In this document: one piece after another, positions 31,848 to 44,794 of the stretch
How positions within the stretch are numbered: the first letter of the stretch is position 1
Layout of the letters: every line of letters begins with the position of its first letter
Assembly: GCF_001636295.1 (NCBI RefSeq)
Contig: NZ_CP014209.1
Span: forward strand, 124,001 to 188,000
Direction of reading: 5' to 3'
Origin: Isoptericola dokdonensis DS-3
Lineage (GTDB): Bacteria > Actinomycetota > Actinomycetes > Actinomycetales > Cellulomonadaceae
Length of the DNA: 64,000 nt
Translations under genes and position numbers: made by a program
Notes under the pieces: generated by a model
Seen by the model: the letters and a program-made list of their open reading frames with translations, nothing else
Database searches by the model: none
What the model was told of the DNA's origin: nothing

Positions 31848-32792
31848 TCAGCGGGCGACGACGTTGTGCAGGCCGTCCGGGCCGTCGGCGAGCCAGCGCC
31901 GCACCTGCGCGGTGACGAATCCGGCGGCGCCCTGCGGGCGGCCACCGGCGACGTGCGGGGTGAGGATCAGGTTCGGCACGTCCCAGAGCGGTGAGTCCTC
32001 GGGCAGCGGCTCGGACTCGGTGACGTCGAGCGCCGCCCCGGCCAGCGCCCCGGACCGCAGGGCCTCGACCAGGGCAGTCTCGTCGACGGTGGCACCGCGG
32101 CCCACGTTGACGAACCGGGCGTGCGGGGGCAGCAGGGCGAGCAGCTGGGCGTCGAGCGCGTGCCGGGTCCCCGGTGTCGCGGGCAGCAGCGAGATCAGCA
32201 CGTCGGCGCCGGGGAGGACCTCGGACAGCCGCTCCTGGGCGACCACCGGGTGCCCGTAGCGCTCGCCGTCCGACGTGGCCACGCCCGTCACCCGGGCACC
32301 GAGGGCGGTGAGCAGCGGCGTCAGGCGGGCGGCGATGGAGCCGAAGCCCCACACGACGACGTGCCGGCCCTGGAGGCTGAACATCTCCTGCTCGCGCACC
32401 TGCTCGCGGCCGAGCGCCCGGTCCCACTCGTGCCGGCGCTGGGCGTCCAGGGAGCGGTCGAGGCGGCGCACGGACGCCAGCAGCAGGGCGACCGTGTGCT
32501 CGGCGACCGTCGCGTCGTGCAGGCCGCGACCGGACGCGATCGTCACGTCGGGCCCGAACCCGGCGGCCAGCGCGAGGTCGGGGCCCGCGTTGAGGGTCTG
32601 CACCCAGCGCAGGGCGGTCAGCCGTGCGGCGGCGTCGCGCAGCACCGTGCCGGAGCTGGCCCAGGTGACGATCGCCTCGGCGTCGGTGTGCTCGTCGGGG
32701 ACGGGGTCGCGCATGACGTAGGGCGCGACCTCCACCCCCTCGACGTCGATCGTCAGGTCGAACGGGACGTTGCTCGGGACGAGGATCTTCAC
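31848..32792 (-). CDS. D-isomer-specific 2-hydroxyacid dehydrogenase
   Basis: A 314-residue NAD(P)-dependent dehydrogenase. The Rossmann motif is VVWGFGSIAARL, and the catalytic residues are visible: Arg in NVGRGATVDE, Glu in DVTESEPLPEDSPLW and His in LTPHVAGG. It interconverts a 2-oxoacid and a D-2-hydroxyacid, with unknown substrate. Convergent with mutM (37 bp). The GTG at 32792 was chosen because a -10 TAGCGT sits 13 nt upstream; a longer ATG form from 32849 is possible but unlikely. Confidence 0.87.
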   Translation of the reverse strand: MKILVPSNVPFDLTIDVEGVEVAPYVMRDPVPDEHTDAEAIVTWASSGTVLRDAAARLTALRWVQTLNAGPDLALAAGFGPDVTIASGRGLHDATVAEHTVALLLASVRRLDRSLDAQRRHEWDRALGREQVREQEMFSLQGRHVVVWGFGSIAARLTPLLTALGARVTGVATSDGERYGHPVVAQERLSEVLPGADVLISLLPATPGTRHALDAQLLALLPPHARFVNVGRGATVDETALVEALRSGALAGAALDVTESEPLPEDSPLWDVPNLILTPHVAGGRPQGAAGFVTAQVRRWLADGPDGLHNVVAR

Positions 32793-32799
32793 GTCCCGG

Positions 32800-32805
32800 A
32801 CGCTA
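32800..32805 (-). promoter_or_regulatory. -10 element TAGCGT for the 2-hydroxyacid dehydrogenase (leaderless)
   Basis: Minus-strand TAGCGT starts 13 nt before the GTG at 32792. Confidence 0.5.
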
Positions 32806-32861
32806 CCCGAGCGCCGGGCTGACCCGCGGTCGTCCGCCCGCGGGTCCACCGGACTCGCAGG

Positions 32862-33665
32862 TCAGCGGACCTCCACGCGCAGCACCCGCCGCAGACCCAG
32901 GGCGAGCGGGAGCGCGATCCACACCAGGGCGGACGTGCCGACCTGCGCCCACTGCTCGCCGGTGATGTCCGGCGAGGTGACGTACTGCATCGACCAGGAC
33001 AGGTCGAGCCAGGCACCGTGCTGCGCCCACCAGCCGAACAGGGCCGCCGCGACGCTGGAGATCATGGGGAACACCAGCATCGTGCCGAGGAACACCACGA
33101 GCGCGGGCGCCGAGCTGCGGATCACGACGGCGACGGTGAAGCCGAACGCCACCGCGACGAGGTTGGCCAGCGCGAGCCGGGCCGCGAGGTCCACCGGCAG
33201 GTTCCACACGGGCTCGATGCCGCGGGCCGCCGACGCGACCAGGGTGCCGACCGCGCTGAGGACGAACGTCAGGGCCGTCGCCGCGAGGGTCACCAGGAGC
33301 GCGGCCAGGGCCTTCGCCCCCATCACCCGTGCGCGGCGGGGGACCAGGGCGAACGTCGTCAGCGCTCCGCGCTGGCTCCACTCGCTCGTCGCGGCGAGCA
33401 CCGCCACGAGCGGCAGCAGCAGCCGCAGCGGGAACGAGTTGTTGCTCGCGAACGACCCGAAGGACACCTCGTCGTCGGAACCCCAGAAGCCGAGCGCCGC
33501 GACCACGCAGGCGACGAGGGCGGCCACGCTCACCAGGAGCCACAGGCTGGACCGCGTGTCGACCATCTTGCGGGACTCGACGTCGACCAGGCGGGCCAGG
33601 GGGACGGGGTCCTGCGGGTCCGGCCGCTGCGCGGGGGCGAGCCCGGCGAGGGTGGGTGCGGTCAT
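32862..33665 (-). CDS. ABC-2-type exporter permease
   Basis: A 267-residue membrane protein with about six helices in the ABC-2 arrangement: a cytoplasmic N-terminus with the amphipathic VDVESRKMVDTR stretch, then hydrophobic segments near residues 42-60, 82-95, 118-145, 165-185, 190-213 and 240-258. It overlaps the upstream ATPase gene by 4 nt (ATGA) and forms the transmembrane half of one exporter. Substrate unknown; drug or peptide export is typical of this size class. Confidence 0.85.
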   Translation of the reverse strand: MTAPTLAGLAPAQRPDPQDPVPLARLVDVESRKMVDTRSSLWLLVSVAALVACVVAALGFWGSDDEVSFGSFASNNSFPLRLLLPLVAVLAATSEWSQRGALTTFALVPRRARVMGAKALAALLVTLAATALTFVLSAVGTLVASAARGIEPVWNLPVDLAARLALANLVAVAFGFTVAVVIRSSAPALVVFLGTMLVFPMISSVAAALFGWWAQHGAWLDLSWSMQYVTSPDITGEQWAQVGTSALVWIALPLALGLRRVLRVEVR

Positions 33666-34600
33666 GACGGGACTCCCGAGGTCGTGGCGGGCGCGGCGGC
33701 GCGGGCGAGGGCGGGATCGCGCTGGTCGTCGGCGGTGAGCTGGAGGAACATCTCCTCCAGGCCGGCGCCGTCGGCGGCGCGCAGCTCCGTGACGGCGAGC
33801 CCGGCGGCGAAGGCGGCGCGACCCGCGGTGGCGGGGTCGGCGTCCGTCAGCACGGTGCCGTCCGGGCCGAGCGACGCCTGGTGCCCGGCCGCGACGAGCG
33901 CCGCGGCGAGCCCGCGGCCGTCGTCGGCGCGGACCAGCGTCCCGGCCCCGGCGAGCAGGTCGGACTTCGTCCCGGACGCGACGATCCGACCGTGCCCGAT
34001 GACGACGATGTCGTCGGCGATCGTCTCGATCTCGGCGAGCAGGTGGCTGGACAGCAGCACCGTCCCGCCCGCGTCGGCGAAGCCGCGCAGCAGGTCCCGC
34101 ATCCAGCGGATGCCCGCCGGGTCGAGGCCGTTGGCGGGCTCGTCGAGCACCAGCACGCGGGGACCGCCGAGCAGCGCGGTGGCGATCCCGAGGCGCTGAC
34201 GCATGCCGAGGGAGTAGTCACGCACGCGCCGCCGGCCCTCGGTACGGGTCAGGCCGACGAGCTCGAGCATCTCGTCGACCCGGGCCGGGGCCAGGCCCAT
34301 CGTGCGCTGCGCCAGCACGAGCGTCTCCCGGCCGGTGCGGCCGCCGTGCTGCGCCGACGCGTCCAGCAGCACCCCGACCTCGAGCCCCGGGTTCGGCAGG
34401 TCGGCGTAGCGGCGCCCGAGCACGGTCGCCCGGCCCGACGTCGCGACGGCGAGGCCCGTCAGGACCCGCAGCGTGGTGGACTTCCCGGCGCCGTTCGGCC
34501 CGAGGAAGCCGGTGACGCGGCCCGGCAGGGCCGTGAAGGTGACGTCGTCGACGGCGGCGAGGTCGCCGTACCGCTTCGTGAGCGAGTCGATCCTGATCAT
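33662..34600 (-). CDS. ABC exporter ATP-binding protein
   Basis: A 312-residue ATPase of the DrrA/CcmA group: Walker A GPNGAGKSTTLRV, signature DYSLGMRQRLGIATALL, Walker B VLVLDEPANGLDP and the switch histidine in SSHLLAEIE. A C-terminal extension of about 95 residues is typical for partners of ABC-2 permeases. It starts at ATG 34600 with a leaderless -10 and is coupled to the permease gene. Confidence 0.92.
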   Translation of the reverse strand: MIRIDSLTKRYGDLAAVDDVTFTALPGRVTGFLGPNGAGKSTTLRVLTGLAVATSGRATVLGRRYADLPNPGLEVGVLLDASAQHGGRTGRETLVLAQRTMGLAPARVDEMLELVGLTRTEGRRRVRDYSLGMRQRLGIATALLGGPRVLVLDEPANGLDPAGIRWMRDLLRGFADAGGTVLLSSHLLAEIETIADDIVVIGHGRIVASGTKSDLLAGAGTLVRADDGRGLAAALVAAGHQASLGPDGTVLTDADPATAGRAAFAAGLAVTELRAADGAGLEEMFLQLTADDQRDPALARAAAPATTSGVPS

Positions 34601-34606
34601 GGCTCG

Positions 34607-34612
34607 ACGCTA
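34607..34612 (-). promoter_or_regulatory. -10 element TAGCGT for the ABC exporter operon (leaderless)
   Basis: Minus-strand TAGCGT starts 12 nt before the ATG at 34600. It shows the exporter is its own unit and not a continuation of the cyd operon, whose last stop is at 34695. Confidence 0.5.
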
Positions 34613-34694
34613 GGGGAGCGCCCCGGCCGGCCGGAACCGGGGAACACCCTGGGACCGACCCTGAAAGGCTGGACGCCGTGCGGCCGATGTCTCG

Positions 34695-36461
34695 TCAGCC
34701 GGTCGCAGGGAGCGTCGCGGTGTCCTCCTGGGCGGCGGCCCAGCCGTACCCGGGCACGTCGCGCACCAGGTCGGCGTGCCGGCCCCGGGCCACGACGCGT
34801 GCCGTGCCGCCGGTGCCGGCGGCGCCCAGCAGCAGCACCTCGTCGGCGGTCGCGAGCGGCCTGAGCCGGTGCGAGGCGACGACGACGGCGCGCCCGGTCG
34901 ACCGGGCAGCCTCGGCGAGCGTGGTGACCAGCGCGTCCGCGGTGGCGGCGTCCAGGTGCTCGGCTGGCTCGTCGACCAGCAGCACCCGGTGCGGCGCCAG
35001 CAGCGCGCGGGCGACGAGCAGCCGGCGGCGCTCGCCGCCGGACACGTCCGTGCCGCCGGCGCCGAGCACGGTGCCCAGGCCGTCGGGCAGCCCGGCGAGC
35101 CAGGTGCCCAGCCCGGCGGCGGCGAGCGCGGTGGTGGCCTCGTCGGCCGTGACGTCCGCGCGGGCGACGCGCAGGTTCTCCAGCACGGTGGTGCCGAACA
35201 CGTGCCCGTCCTCGGCGACGAACAGCCCGCCGCCCTCCACCCGCCCGGCCTGCGGGGCGAGCAACCCGGCCGCCGTGAGCAGCAGCGTCGTCTTGCCGAC
35301 GCCGGACGGCCCGGCCAGCGCCACCACGGAACCCGGCCGCAGCGTGAGGCCGACGCCGTGCACCACGGGCGGGTGCCCGGGCCAGCCCGCGTCGACGCCG
35401 TCGAGGGCGAGCAGCACGCCTCCCGTGGCGGCGTCCGCCCGGCCCTCGTCCGGGTCGACGGCGAGAGGCTGCGTGGACCCGGCGCCCACGTCGTCGGGCA
35501 GCAGGTCGAGCAGCCGCCGCGCGGCGGCGCGCGACCGGCGCAGCTGCACGGCGGCGCCGGGCAGGGCGGAGGTCACCTCGAACACGGCCAGCGGTGTCAG
35601 GACGACGACGGCGAGCTCGGTCGCGGCGAGGTCCCCGGCCAGCGCCGCGGGGATGCCGACCAGCAGGCAGCCGAGCACCGCGAGGGTCTGCGCCCCGGCC
35701 TCGACCGCGGCGGCGACGCCGGACACGCGGGCACCGTCGGCGGTCGCGGCGGCGAGCCGGTCGTCCGCGCCGCGCAACCCGTCGAGGCGGTCGGCGACGC
35801 GCCCCGCCACGCGGAGCTGCTGGCCGTCCTCCACCAGCTCCAGGGTGCGCGCGGACACCTCGCCGCGCGCCGCCGCCCCCCGGACCTCCACCGCGGCCGA
35901 CGCCCGCGAGGCCAGCCACGGGGACAGCACGCCGGTGAGGAGCAGGCAGGCGAGCAGGACCAGCGCGGCCGCGGGCAGGAAGACACCGACGAGCGCCACC
36001 GCCGCGGCCCCGGTCACGACGGCCACCGCGCCGGGGACCAGTGCCCGCACGACGAGGTCACCGACGTCGTCGACGTCGCGCCCCACCCGGGCGAGCAGGT
36101 CGCCGCGGCGCAGCGCCACGACGTCGGCGCCACCGCGGGCGAGGCGGTCGTAGAGGTTGGCGCGCAGGGCCGCCATGCCCCGCAGTGCGACGTCGTGGGA
36201 GGCGAGCCGCTCCAGGTAGCGGAAGAACGCCCGACCGGTGCCGAACGCGCGCACCCCCACCGTCGCGATCGACAGCGTGAGCACCGGCGGCATCTGGGAC
36301 GCCCGGGCGATGAGCCACGCCGCCGCGGCCGCGAGCCCGATCGCGCACGTCAGGGTCAGGACGCCGAGCCCGACGGCGCGGGCGACCCGCGTCCAGCGGA
36401 TCTCCAGCAGGGGCAGCACCCGGCGCAGCGGGTCGCGCGCGGACCACGGACGCTCAGGCAC
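34695..36461 (-). CDS. cydC: Heterodimeric ABC exporter subunit CydC
   Basis: A 588-residue fused TMD-NBD half-transporter. With CydD it is needed to assemble cytochrome bd; the E. coli complex binds haem and moves reduced thiols. Six helices occupy about residues 25-300, then Walker A GPSGVGKTTLLL, signature VSGGERRRLLVARALL and Walker B VLLVDEPAEHLD. Its GTG overlaps the cydD stop by 8 nt. The order A-B-D-C is the common actinobacterial one. Confidence 0.93.
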   Translation of the reverse strand: MPERPWSARDPLRRVLPLLEIRWTRVARAVGLGVLTLTCAIGLAAAAAWLIARASQMPPVLTLSIATVGVRAFGTGRAFFRYLERLASHDVALRGMAALRANLYDRLARGGADVVALRRGDLLARVGRDVDDVGDLVVRALVPGAVAVVTGAAAVALVGVFLPAAALVLLACLLLTGVLSPWLASRASAAVEVRGAAARGEVSARTLELVEDGQQLRVAGRVADRLDGLRGADDRLAAATADGARVSGVAAAVEAGAQTLAVLGCLLVGIPAALAGDLAATELAVVVLTPLAVFEVTSALPGAAVQLRRSRAAARRLLDLLPDDVGAGSTQPLAVDPDEGRADAATGGVLLALDGVDAGWPGHPPVVHGVGLTLRPGSVVALAGPSGVGKTTLLLTAAGLLAPQAGRVEGGGLFVAEDGHVFGTTVLENLRVARADVTADEATTALAAAGLGTWLAGLPDGLGTVLGAGGTDVSGGERRRLLVARALLAPHRVLLVDEPAEHLDAATADALVTTLAEAARSTGRAVVVASHRLRPLATADEVLLLGAAGTGGTARVVARGRHADLVRDVPGYGWAAAQEDTATLPATG

Positions 36462-38181
36462 GGGCCACCTCCTCGGCGGTGACGTCGACGACCTGGTCGG
36501 CCAGCGCCAGCAGCGAGGCGCGGTGCGCGACGACGACGACGGTGCGGCCGGCGTCGCGCCAGGCCCGCACGGTGTCCAGCACGCACCGCTCGCCGCGGGC
36601 GTCCAGGTGGGCGGTCGGCTCGTCGAGGACGACGACCGGCCGGTCGGCGGAGCCGACGAGCGCGCGGGTCAGCGCGACGCGCTGCCGCTGCCCGACGCTG
36701 AGGCCGACCCCGCCGAGGCCGACGGGGGTGTCCCACCCGGTGGGGAGGTCCGCCAGGACGTCGTCGAGGCCGGTGGTGGCCGCGGCGACGGCGAGGGCGT
36801 CGGCGTCCACGGGACGTCCGTCGGTGACGACGTCGCGCACGGTGCCGGGCCCGATCGCGGGGCGCTGCGGCACCCAGGCGACGCGGTCCCACCAGGCGGC
36901 GGCGTCGACGTCGGCGACGTCCACCGGTTCGACGGCACCGGCCGCGGGGGAGCGGAGCGCGACCCGTCCGGCGTCGGGGCGCAGCAGCCCCAGCAGGAGC
37001 AGCACGACGGTCGACTTGCCCGCGCCGCTGGGACCACGCAGCGCGACGACGCGCCCGCCTCCCGGCGACCCGTTGCCGAGGTCGATCCGCGCCGACAGGC
37101 GCGCTGGGGCGAGGACGTCGCGGCCGGGCGCGCGCACGCTCACGTCGTCCAGCTCGATCGAGGCACCCACGAGGTCGGGGACCGGGCGGGTGCCGGGCCG
37201 GGGAGAGGGGGCGTCGAGCACGGCGAACGCGCGCTCGCCCGCGGCCAGCCCGTCGGTGGAGGCGTGGAACTCGAAGCCGACCCGCCGCAGCGGCAGGAAG
37301 ATCTCGGGGGCGAGGACGAGCACCGCGATCGCGGGCACCAGCTCGACGTGGCCGTACACGAGGCGCAGGCCCACGCCGACGGCGATGACGGCGACGCAGA
37401 GCGTGGTGAGCAGCTCCAGCACCGCCCCGGACAGGAACGCGATCCGCAGGGTGCCCATGGTGGCGCGCCGCGAGGACTCCCCGAGGGCCCGCACACGCGC
37501 TCCGGGGCCGATCTCGCGCCCGAACGCCCGCAGCGTGGGCAGCCCGGCGACGAGGTCGAGGACCTGGGAGCCGAGGCGCTCGACGGTGGCCAGGCGCCTC
37601 TCGGAGGTGCCCGCCGTCATCGTGCCGATCAGCCACATGAAGAACGGCACCAGGGGGATCGTGACCACCGCGACGACGGCCGACACCCAGTCGAGCCCCC
37701 ACACGACTAGCACGGCCGCGGGGGTGACCAGCGCCGTCAGCAGCAGCTGGGGCAGGAACCGCACCAGGTACGGCTCCAGGTCTCCCAGCCCGCGGGTGGC
37801 GAGCGTCGTGACGTCGGCCGGGGACGTGCCGGCCGGCGGGCGGGGCCCCAGCGCCACGGCGTGCTGCACCACCTGGCGGCGCAGGTCCGCCACGACGAGC
37901 GTCGCGGCGCGGCGGCCGAACCGCTCCTGCGCCCAGGCGACGCCCGCGCGTCCGACGACGACGCACGCCAGCACGGTCAGCCACCGGGCCAGGGCGCCGT
38001 CGTCGACCGCGCCGCTCCCGCCGGGGCTCGTCGCGGCCACGACGGGACCGAGGGCGTGCGCGATCGCGAACGCCTGCACCACCACCAGCGCGGCGGAGAG
38101 CACGCCGAGCGCGGCGGTGAGGACGACGTAGGAGCGGGCTGCACGGGCCTGCCGCAGCAGCCGGGGGTCGAGCGGTCTCAC
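36454..38181 (-). CDS. cydD: Heterodimeric ABC exporter subunit CydD
   Basis: A 575-residue half-transporter partner of CydC. The membrane domain carries the CydD-typical FMWLIGTMTAGTSERRLATVERLGSQVLDLVAGLPTLRAFGR region, then Walker A GPSGAGKSTVVL, a degenerate signature LSVGQRQRVALTRALV and Walker B VVVLDEPTAHLD. The GTG start is 1 nt after the cydB stop codon. It is required for maturation of cytochrome bd. Confidence 0.94.
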   Translation of the reverse strand: MRPLDPRLLRQARAARSYVVLTAALGVLSAALVVVQAFAIAHALGPVVAATSPGGSGAVDDGALARWLTVLACVVVGRAGVAWAQERFGRRAATLVVADLRRQVVQHAVALGPRPPAGTSPADVTTLATRGLGDLEPYLVRFLPQLLLTALVTPAAVLVVWGLDWVSAVVAVVTIPLVPFFMWLIGTMTAGTSERRLATVERLGSQVLDLVAGLPTLRAFGREIGPGARVRALGESSRRATMGTLRIAFLSGAVLELLTTLCVAVIAVGVGLRLVYGHVELVPAIAVLVLAPEIFLPLRRVGFEFHASTDGLAAGERAFAVLDAPSPRPGTRPVPDLVGASIELDDVSVRAPGRDVLAPARLSARIDLGNGSPGGGRVVALRGPSGAGKSTVVLLLLGLLRPDAGRVALRSPAAGAVEPVDVADVDAAAWWDRVAWVPQRPAIGPGTVRDVVTDGRPVDADALAVAAATTGLDDVLADLPTGWDTPVGLGGVGLSVGQRQRVALTRALVGSADRPVVVLDEPTAHLDARGERCVLDTVRAWRDAGRTVVVVAHRASLLALADQVVDVTAEEVARA

Positions 38182-38182
38182 G

Positions 38183-39232
38183 TCAGAACGCCGCGTCCTT
38201 GATCTTCTGCCAGGTCAGCCCCGCCGGCGCGGGGATGTCCTTCGTGGACAGCCGGCGCCGGAACACCCAGTAGGTCCAGCCCTGGTACAGCAGCACCAGC
38301 GGCGTGAGGACGACGGCGACCCAGCTCATGATCGTCAACGTGTAGTCGGTGGACGACGCCTCGGCGACGGTGAGGGAGTTGCCGCCGTCGAGGCCGGGGA
38401 TCACGTCGGGGTACATGGACCCGAAGATGAGCACCACGGCGGCCACGATGGTCACCGCCGACAGCGTGAACGCCCAACCCTCGCGGCGGGCCCGGGTGGC
38501 GACGACGACCCCGACCAGGGCGCCGGCGGCGACGAGCACCGCGACCCAGGTCCAGGCCACCGAGAAGGCGAGCTGCGCCCAGATCGCCCACCCGCCCGCG
38601 ACGACCAGCGCGACGACCGCCAGGCCGGACGCGAGCCGTGCGGAGCGCTCGCGGACGTCGCCGTCGGTCTTCAGCGCGACGAACACGGCGCCGTGCAGCA
38701 GGAACAGCACCGTGGTGGTGAGCCCGCCGACGAGCGCGAACGGGTTGAGCAGGGCCCAGAACCCGCCGACGTACTGGTGGGCGTCGTCGAGCGCCAGCCC
38801 GCGCACCAGGTTGCCGAACGCGACGCCCCACATCACGGCCGGGACCCACGAGCCGAACTGGATCGCCCAGTCGCAGCGGCGGGCCCAGGCGGCGTCGGCG
38901 ATCTTGCCGCGGTACTCGAAGGCGACGCCGCGGGCGACGAGCCCCAGCAGGATGATCAGCAGCGGGATGTAGAAGCCCGAGAACATCGTCGCGTACCACT
39001 CGGGGAACGCGGCGAACGTCGCACCGCCGGCGGTGAGCAGCCACACCTCGTTGCCGTCCCAGACGGGGCCGATGGTGTTGACGAGCACACGCCGCTCCTT
39101 CTCGCGGTGCTCCTTGTCACCCCGGGGCAGGATCGACAGCAGCATGCCGACGCCGAAGTCGAAGCCCTCGAGCACGAGGTAGCCGGTCCACAGGACGGCG
39201 ATGAGGACGAACCAGAGGATCGCGAGGTCCAC
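38183..39232 (-). CDS. cydB: Cytochrome bd ubiquinol/menaquinol oxidase subunit II
   Basis: A 349-residue polytopic protein starting MDLAILWFVLIAVLWTGYLV with the family motif LEGFDFGVGML, and with RVLVNTIGPVWDGNEVWLLT, the CydB hallmark. It supports CydA in the membrane oxidase that reduces oxygen to water with high affinity. Length matches the usual 330-380. The GTG start lies 28 bp after cydA. Confidence 0.96.
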   Translation of the reverse strand: MDLAILWFVLIAVLWTGYLVLEGFDFGVGMLLSILPRGDKEHREKERRVLVNTIGPVWDGNEVWLLTAGGATFAAFPEWYATMFSGFYIPLLIILLGLVARGVAFEYRGKIADAAWARRCDWAIQFGSWVPAVMWGVAFGNLVRGLALDDAHQYVGGFWALLNPFALVGGLTTTVLFLLHGAVFVALKTDGDVRERSARLASGLAVVALVVAGGWAIWAQLAFSVAWTWVAVLVAAGALVGVVVATRARREGWAFTLSAVTIVAAVVLIFGSMYPDVIPGLDGGNSLTVAEASSTDYTLTIMSWVAVVLTPLVLLYQGWTYWVFRRRLSTKDIPAPAGLTWQKIKDAAF

Positions 39233-39259
39233 GTCAGGTCTCCAGTACGGGTTCGGCGC

Positions 39260-40759
39260 TCAGTACGCGAAGGACAGGGGGCGGTCGGTCTCGTCGGGGT
39301 CCTGCGCCTCGGGCGACTCGTCGCGCGCGACGTCGGGGACCCCCTCGATCGCGTACCGGTGCATGAGCCGGAACCAGACGACGGCGAGGACGGCGTAGAC
39401 GAGGGTGAGCACGATCATCGAGGTGAGGATGACGCCCGGTGGCACGGCCGTGGAGACCCCGCGGTCGGTGAGGAGCCGCACCTGGTCGATGCCCGTCGGG
39501 TTGGGGGCCACGACCCACGGCTGGCGGCCGACCTCGGTGAAGATCCAGCCGAAGGAGCAGGCGAGGAACGGCATGGGGATGGCCAGCAGCCCCAGGCGGG
39601 AGAGCCAGACGTTGTCGCTGACGCGCCCCTTGCGGGTGAACCACAGGGCGGCGGCCGCCAGGGCCACGGAGAAGGCGGCGAGCCCGATCATGAGGCGGAA
39701 CGACCAGTAGGTGACGGCGAGCGGCGGGGTGTAGGTGACGGGCTCGCCGTCGACCGTGAGATCGCCGTAGCGCTCGGTGTACTCCCGCTGGACGTCGTAG
39801 ACGCCGGGCAGGTAGGACTCCTCGCCGGAGAAGTGCCCGGTGCCGAGGTAGCTGGTGAGACCGGGCACGGACAGGACGTGGTTGACGTCCTCGCAGCCCG
39901 CCTGGAGGGGGCCGATGGCGAGGATGGAGAACTCGGCGGACTCGGTGCCCTCGCAGAGGGCCTCGGCGGACGACATCTTGCCGGGCTGCTGCTCGTACAT
40001 GAGCTTGCCCTGGACGTCGCCGGAGAGGCCGACGCCGATCCCGGCGAAGATCATGACCCACACGCCGACGAGGATCGCGGGCCGGTACACGGTGCGTGCC
40101 TTCTCGACGTTCTCGGGGACCTTGGTGCGCACGAGCCGGACCATCCACCAGGTCGCGATGCCGGTGACGAACGTCCCGGCGGTGAGGAACGCGGCGGTGA
40201 TGGTGTGCGGGAAGGCCGCCAGCAGGGTGTTGTTGGTGAGCACGGCCCAGATCGACTCCATCTCGGCGCGCCCGGTCTCGGGGTTGTAGACGGTGCCGAC
40301 GGGGTGCTGCATCCACGAGTTGGCGGCCAGGATGAAGAAGGCGGACAGGCTGGTCGCCAGCGCGAAGAGCCAGATGGACGCCAGGTGGACCTTCTTGGAC
40401 ACGCGGTCCCAGCCGAAGATCCACACACCGAGGAACACGGACTCCACGAAGAACGCGGCGAGGGCCTCCATGGCGAGCGGGGCGCCGAACACGTCGCCCA
40501 CGAACCGCGAGTACTCGCTCCAGGCCATCCCGAACTGGAACTCCTGCCAGATGCCGGTGACGACGCCGAGGGCGAAGTTGATGAGCAGGAGCTTGCCGAA
40601 GAACTTGGTCAGACGCAGCCAGTGGTCCTTCTTCGTGACGACCCAGGCCGTCTGCATGCCCGCGACGATCGGGGCGAGCCCGATGGTCAGCGGCACGAAG
40701 ATGAAGTGGTAGACGGTGGTGATGGCGAACTGCCACCGGGCCAGTTCGAGTGCGTCCAC
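39260..40759 (-). CDS. cydA: Cytochrome bd oxidase subunit I
   Basis: Catalytic subunit with haems b558, b595 and d. A 499-residue protein with haem ligands His18 (VYHFIFVPL), the histidine in AAFPHTITAAF and the methionine in FRLMIGLAAF, plus WSEYSRFVGDVFG. It lacks the long Q-loop insert of E. coli CydA, so it belongs to the short-Q-loop class. The GTG at 40759 has AAGGAG upstream; a longer reading from 40897 would run through the leader. The promoter about 130 bp upstream is overlaid by two Rex/CRP-type operators. Confidence 0.96.
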   Translation of the reverse strand: MDALELARWQFAITTVYHFIFVPLTIGLAPIVAGMQTAWVVTKKDHWLRLTKFFGKLLLINFALGVVTGIWQEFQFGMAWSEYSRFVGDVFGAPLAMEALAAFFVESVFLGVWIFGWDRVSKKVHLASIWLFALATSLSAFFILAANSWMQHPVGTVYNPETGRAEMESIWAVLTNNTLLAAFPHTITAAFLTAGTFVTGIATWWMVRLVRTKVPENVEKARTVYRPAILVGVWVMIFAGIGVGLSGDVQGKLMYEQQPGKMSSAEALCEGTESAEFSILAIGPLQAGCEDVNHVLSVPGLTSYLGTGHFSGEESYLPGVYDVQREYTERYGDLTVDGEPVTYTPPLAVTYWSFRLMIGLAAFSVALAAAALWFTRKGRVSDNVWLSRLGLLAIPMPFLACSFGWIFTEVGRQPWVVAPNPTGIDQVRLLTDRGVSTAVPPGVILTSMIVLTLVYAVLAVVWFRLMHRYAIEGVPDVARDESPEAQDPDETDRPLSFAY

Positions 40760-40875
40760 GGGGACTCCTTCGGTGCGTGCCGTCACGGCGGGGCCGGCGG
40801 GCCGGGGCCTGTGGTTCGACGGTAGGTCCGTCGTCGCAGGTCCGCACGGTGGAGCGGATCTCCCGGCCCGGCGGT

Positions 40876-40921
40876 TGTGAAGACTTTCACGAACCATTCG
40901 TGAAGACGTTCACAATGTCAA
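40876..40921 (-). promoter_or_regulatory. cydA promoter with two Rex-type operators
   Basis: Minus-strand -35 TTGACA at 40921-40916 and a weak -10 AATGGT at 40898-40893 (17-nt spacer). Operator 2 (plus-strand CGTGAAGACGTTCACA, 40899-40914) fills the spacer exactly. Operator 1 (TGTGAAGACTTTCACG, 40876-40891) covers the predicted start site. Centres are 23 bp apart. Both fit the Rex consensus TGTGAA-N4-TTCACA and also the looser CRP/GlxR pattern. Rex represses cydABCD at low NADH/NAD in Streptomyces. Confidence 0.8.
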
Positions 40922-41241
40922 CCCGGTGGGCCCGGATGTGGTGCACGCCACGCCGCCGTCCCGGCCGCGCGGCCCCGGGTGGCGGAAGGTGCGATACTGG
41001 ACCGAAGGTTGCCGGGGCACCACATCCCCTGGCAGCCGGCGAGCTTGCGGCCCCTGCGTCCGCACGCGGTGCCGCGACCGGGCGCGAAGGGACCGGTCGC
41101 GCGGCGTCAGCGAAGACCACGGGGCCCAGGCCGAGACCGAGACTTCCGTCCGGGCGGCTCCTCAGCGGTGCCGCCGACCGACGACGACCGCCGCGGCGGC
41201 CCGCAGGTGTGGGTGGGCTCCCGTGGAGCAGGAGCACTTCC
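40922..41241 (+). other. Leader region of rne
   Basis: This non-coding stretch precedes rne. A weak -10, GATACT, is at 40993-40998 with no good -35, which would give a leader of about 240 nt. It can form a bulged hairpin around 41011-41037 (GCCGGGG...CCCCTGGC). RNase E mRNAs are autoregulated through their leaders in E. coli; whether this one is cannot be seen. No coding region was recognised here. Confidence 0.4.
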
Positions 41242-44760
<3,519 letters not shown>

Positions 44761-44794
44761 GGCCCGCCGCCGGCCGGGGTGCTTGACTGTCCGC

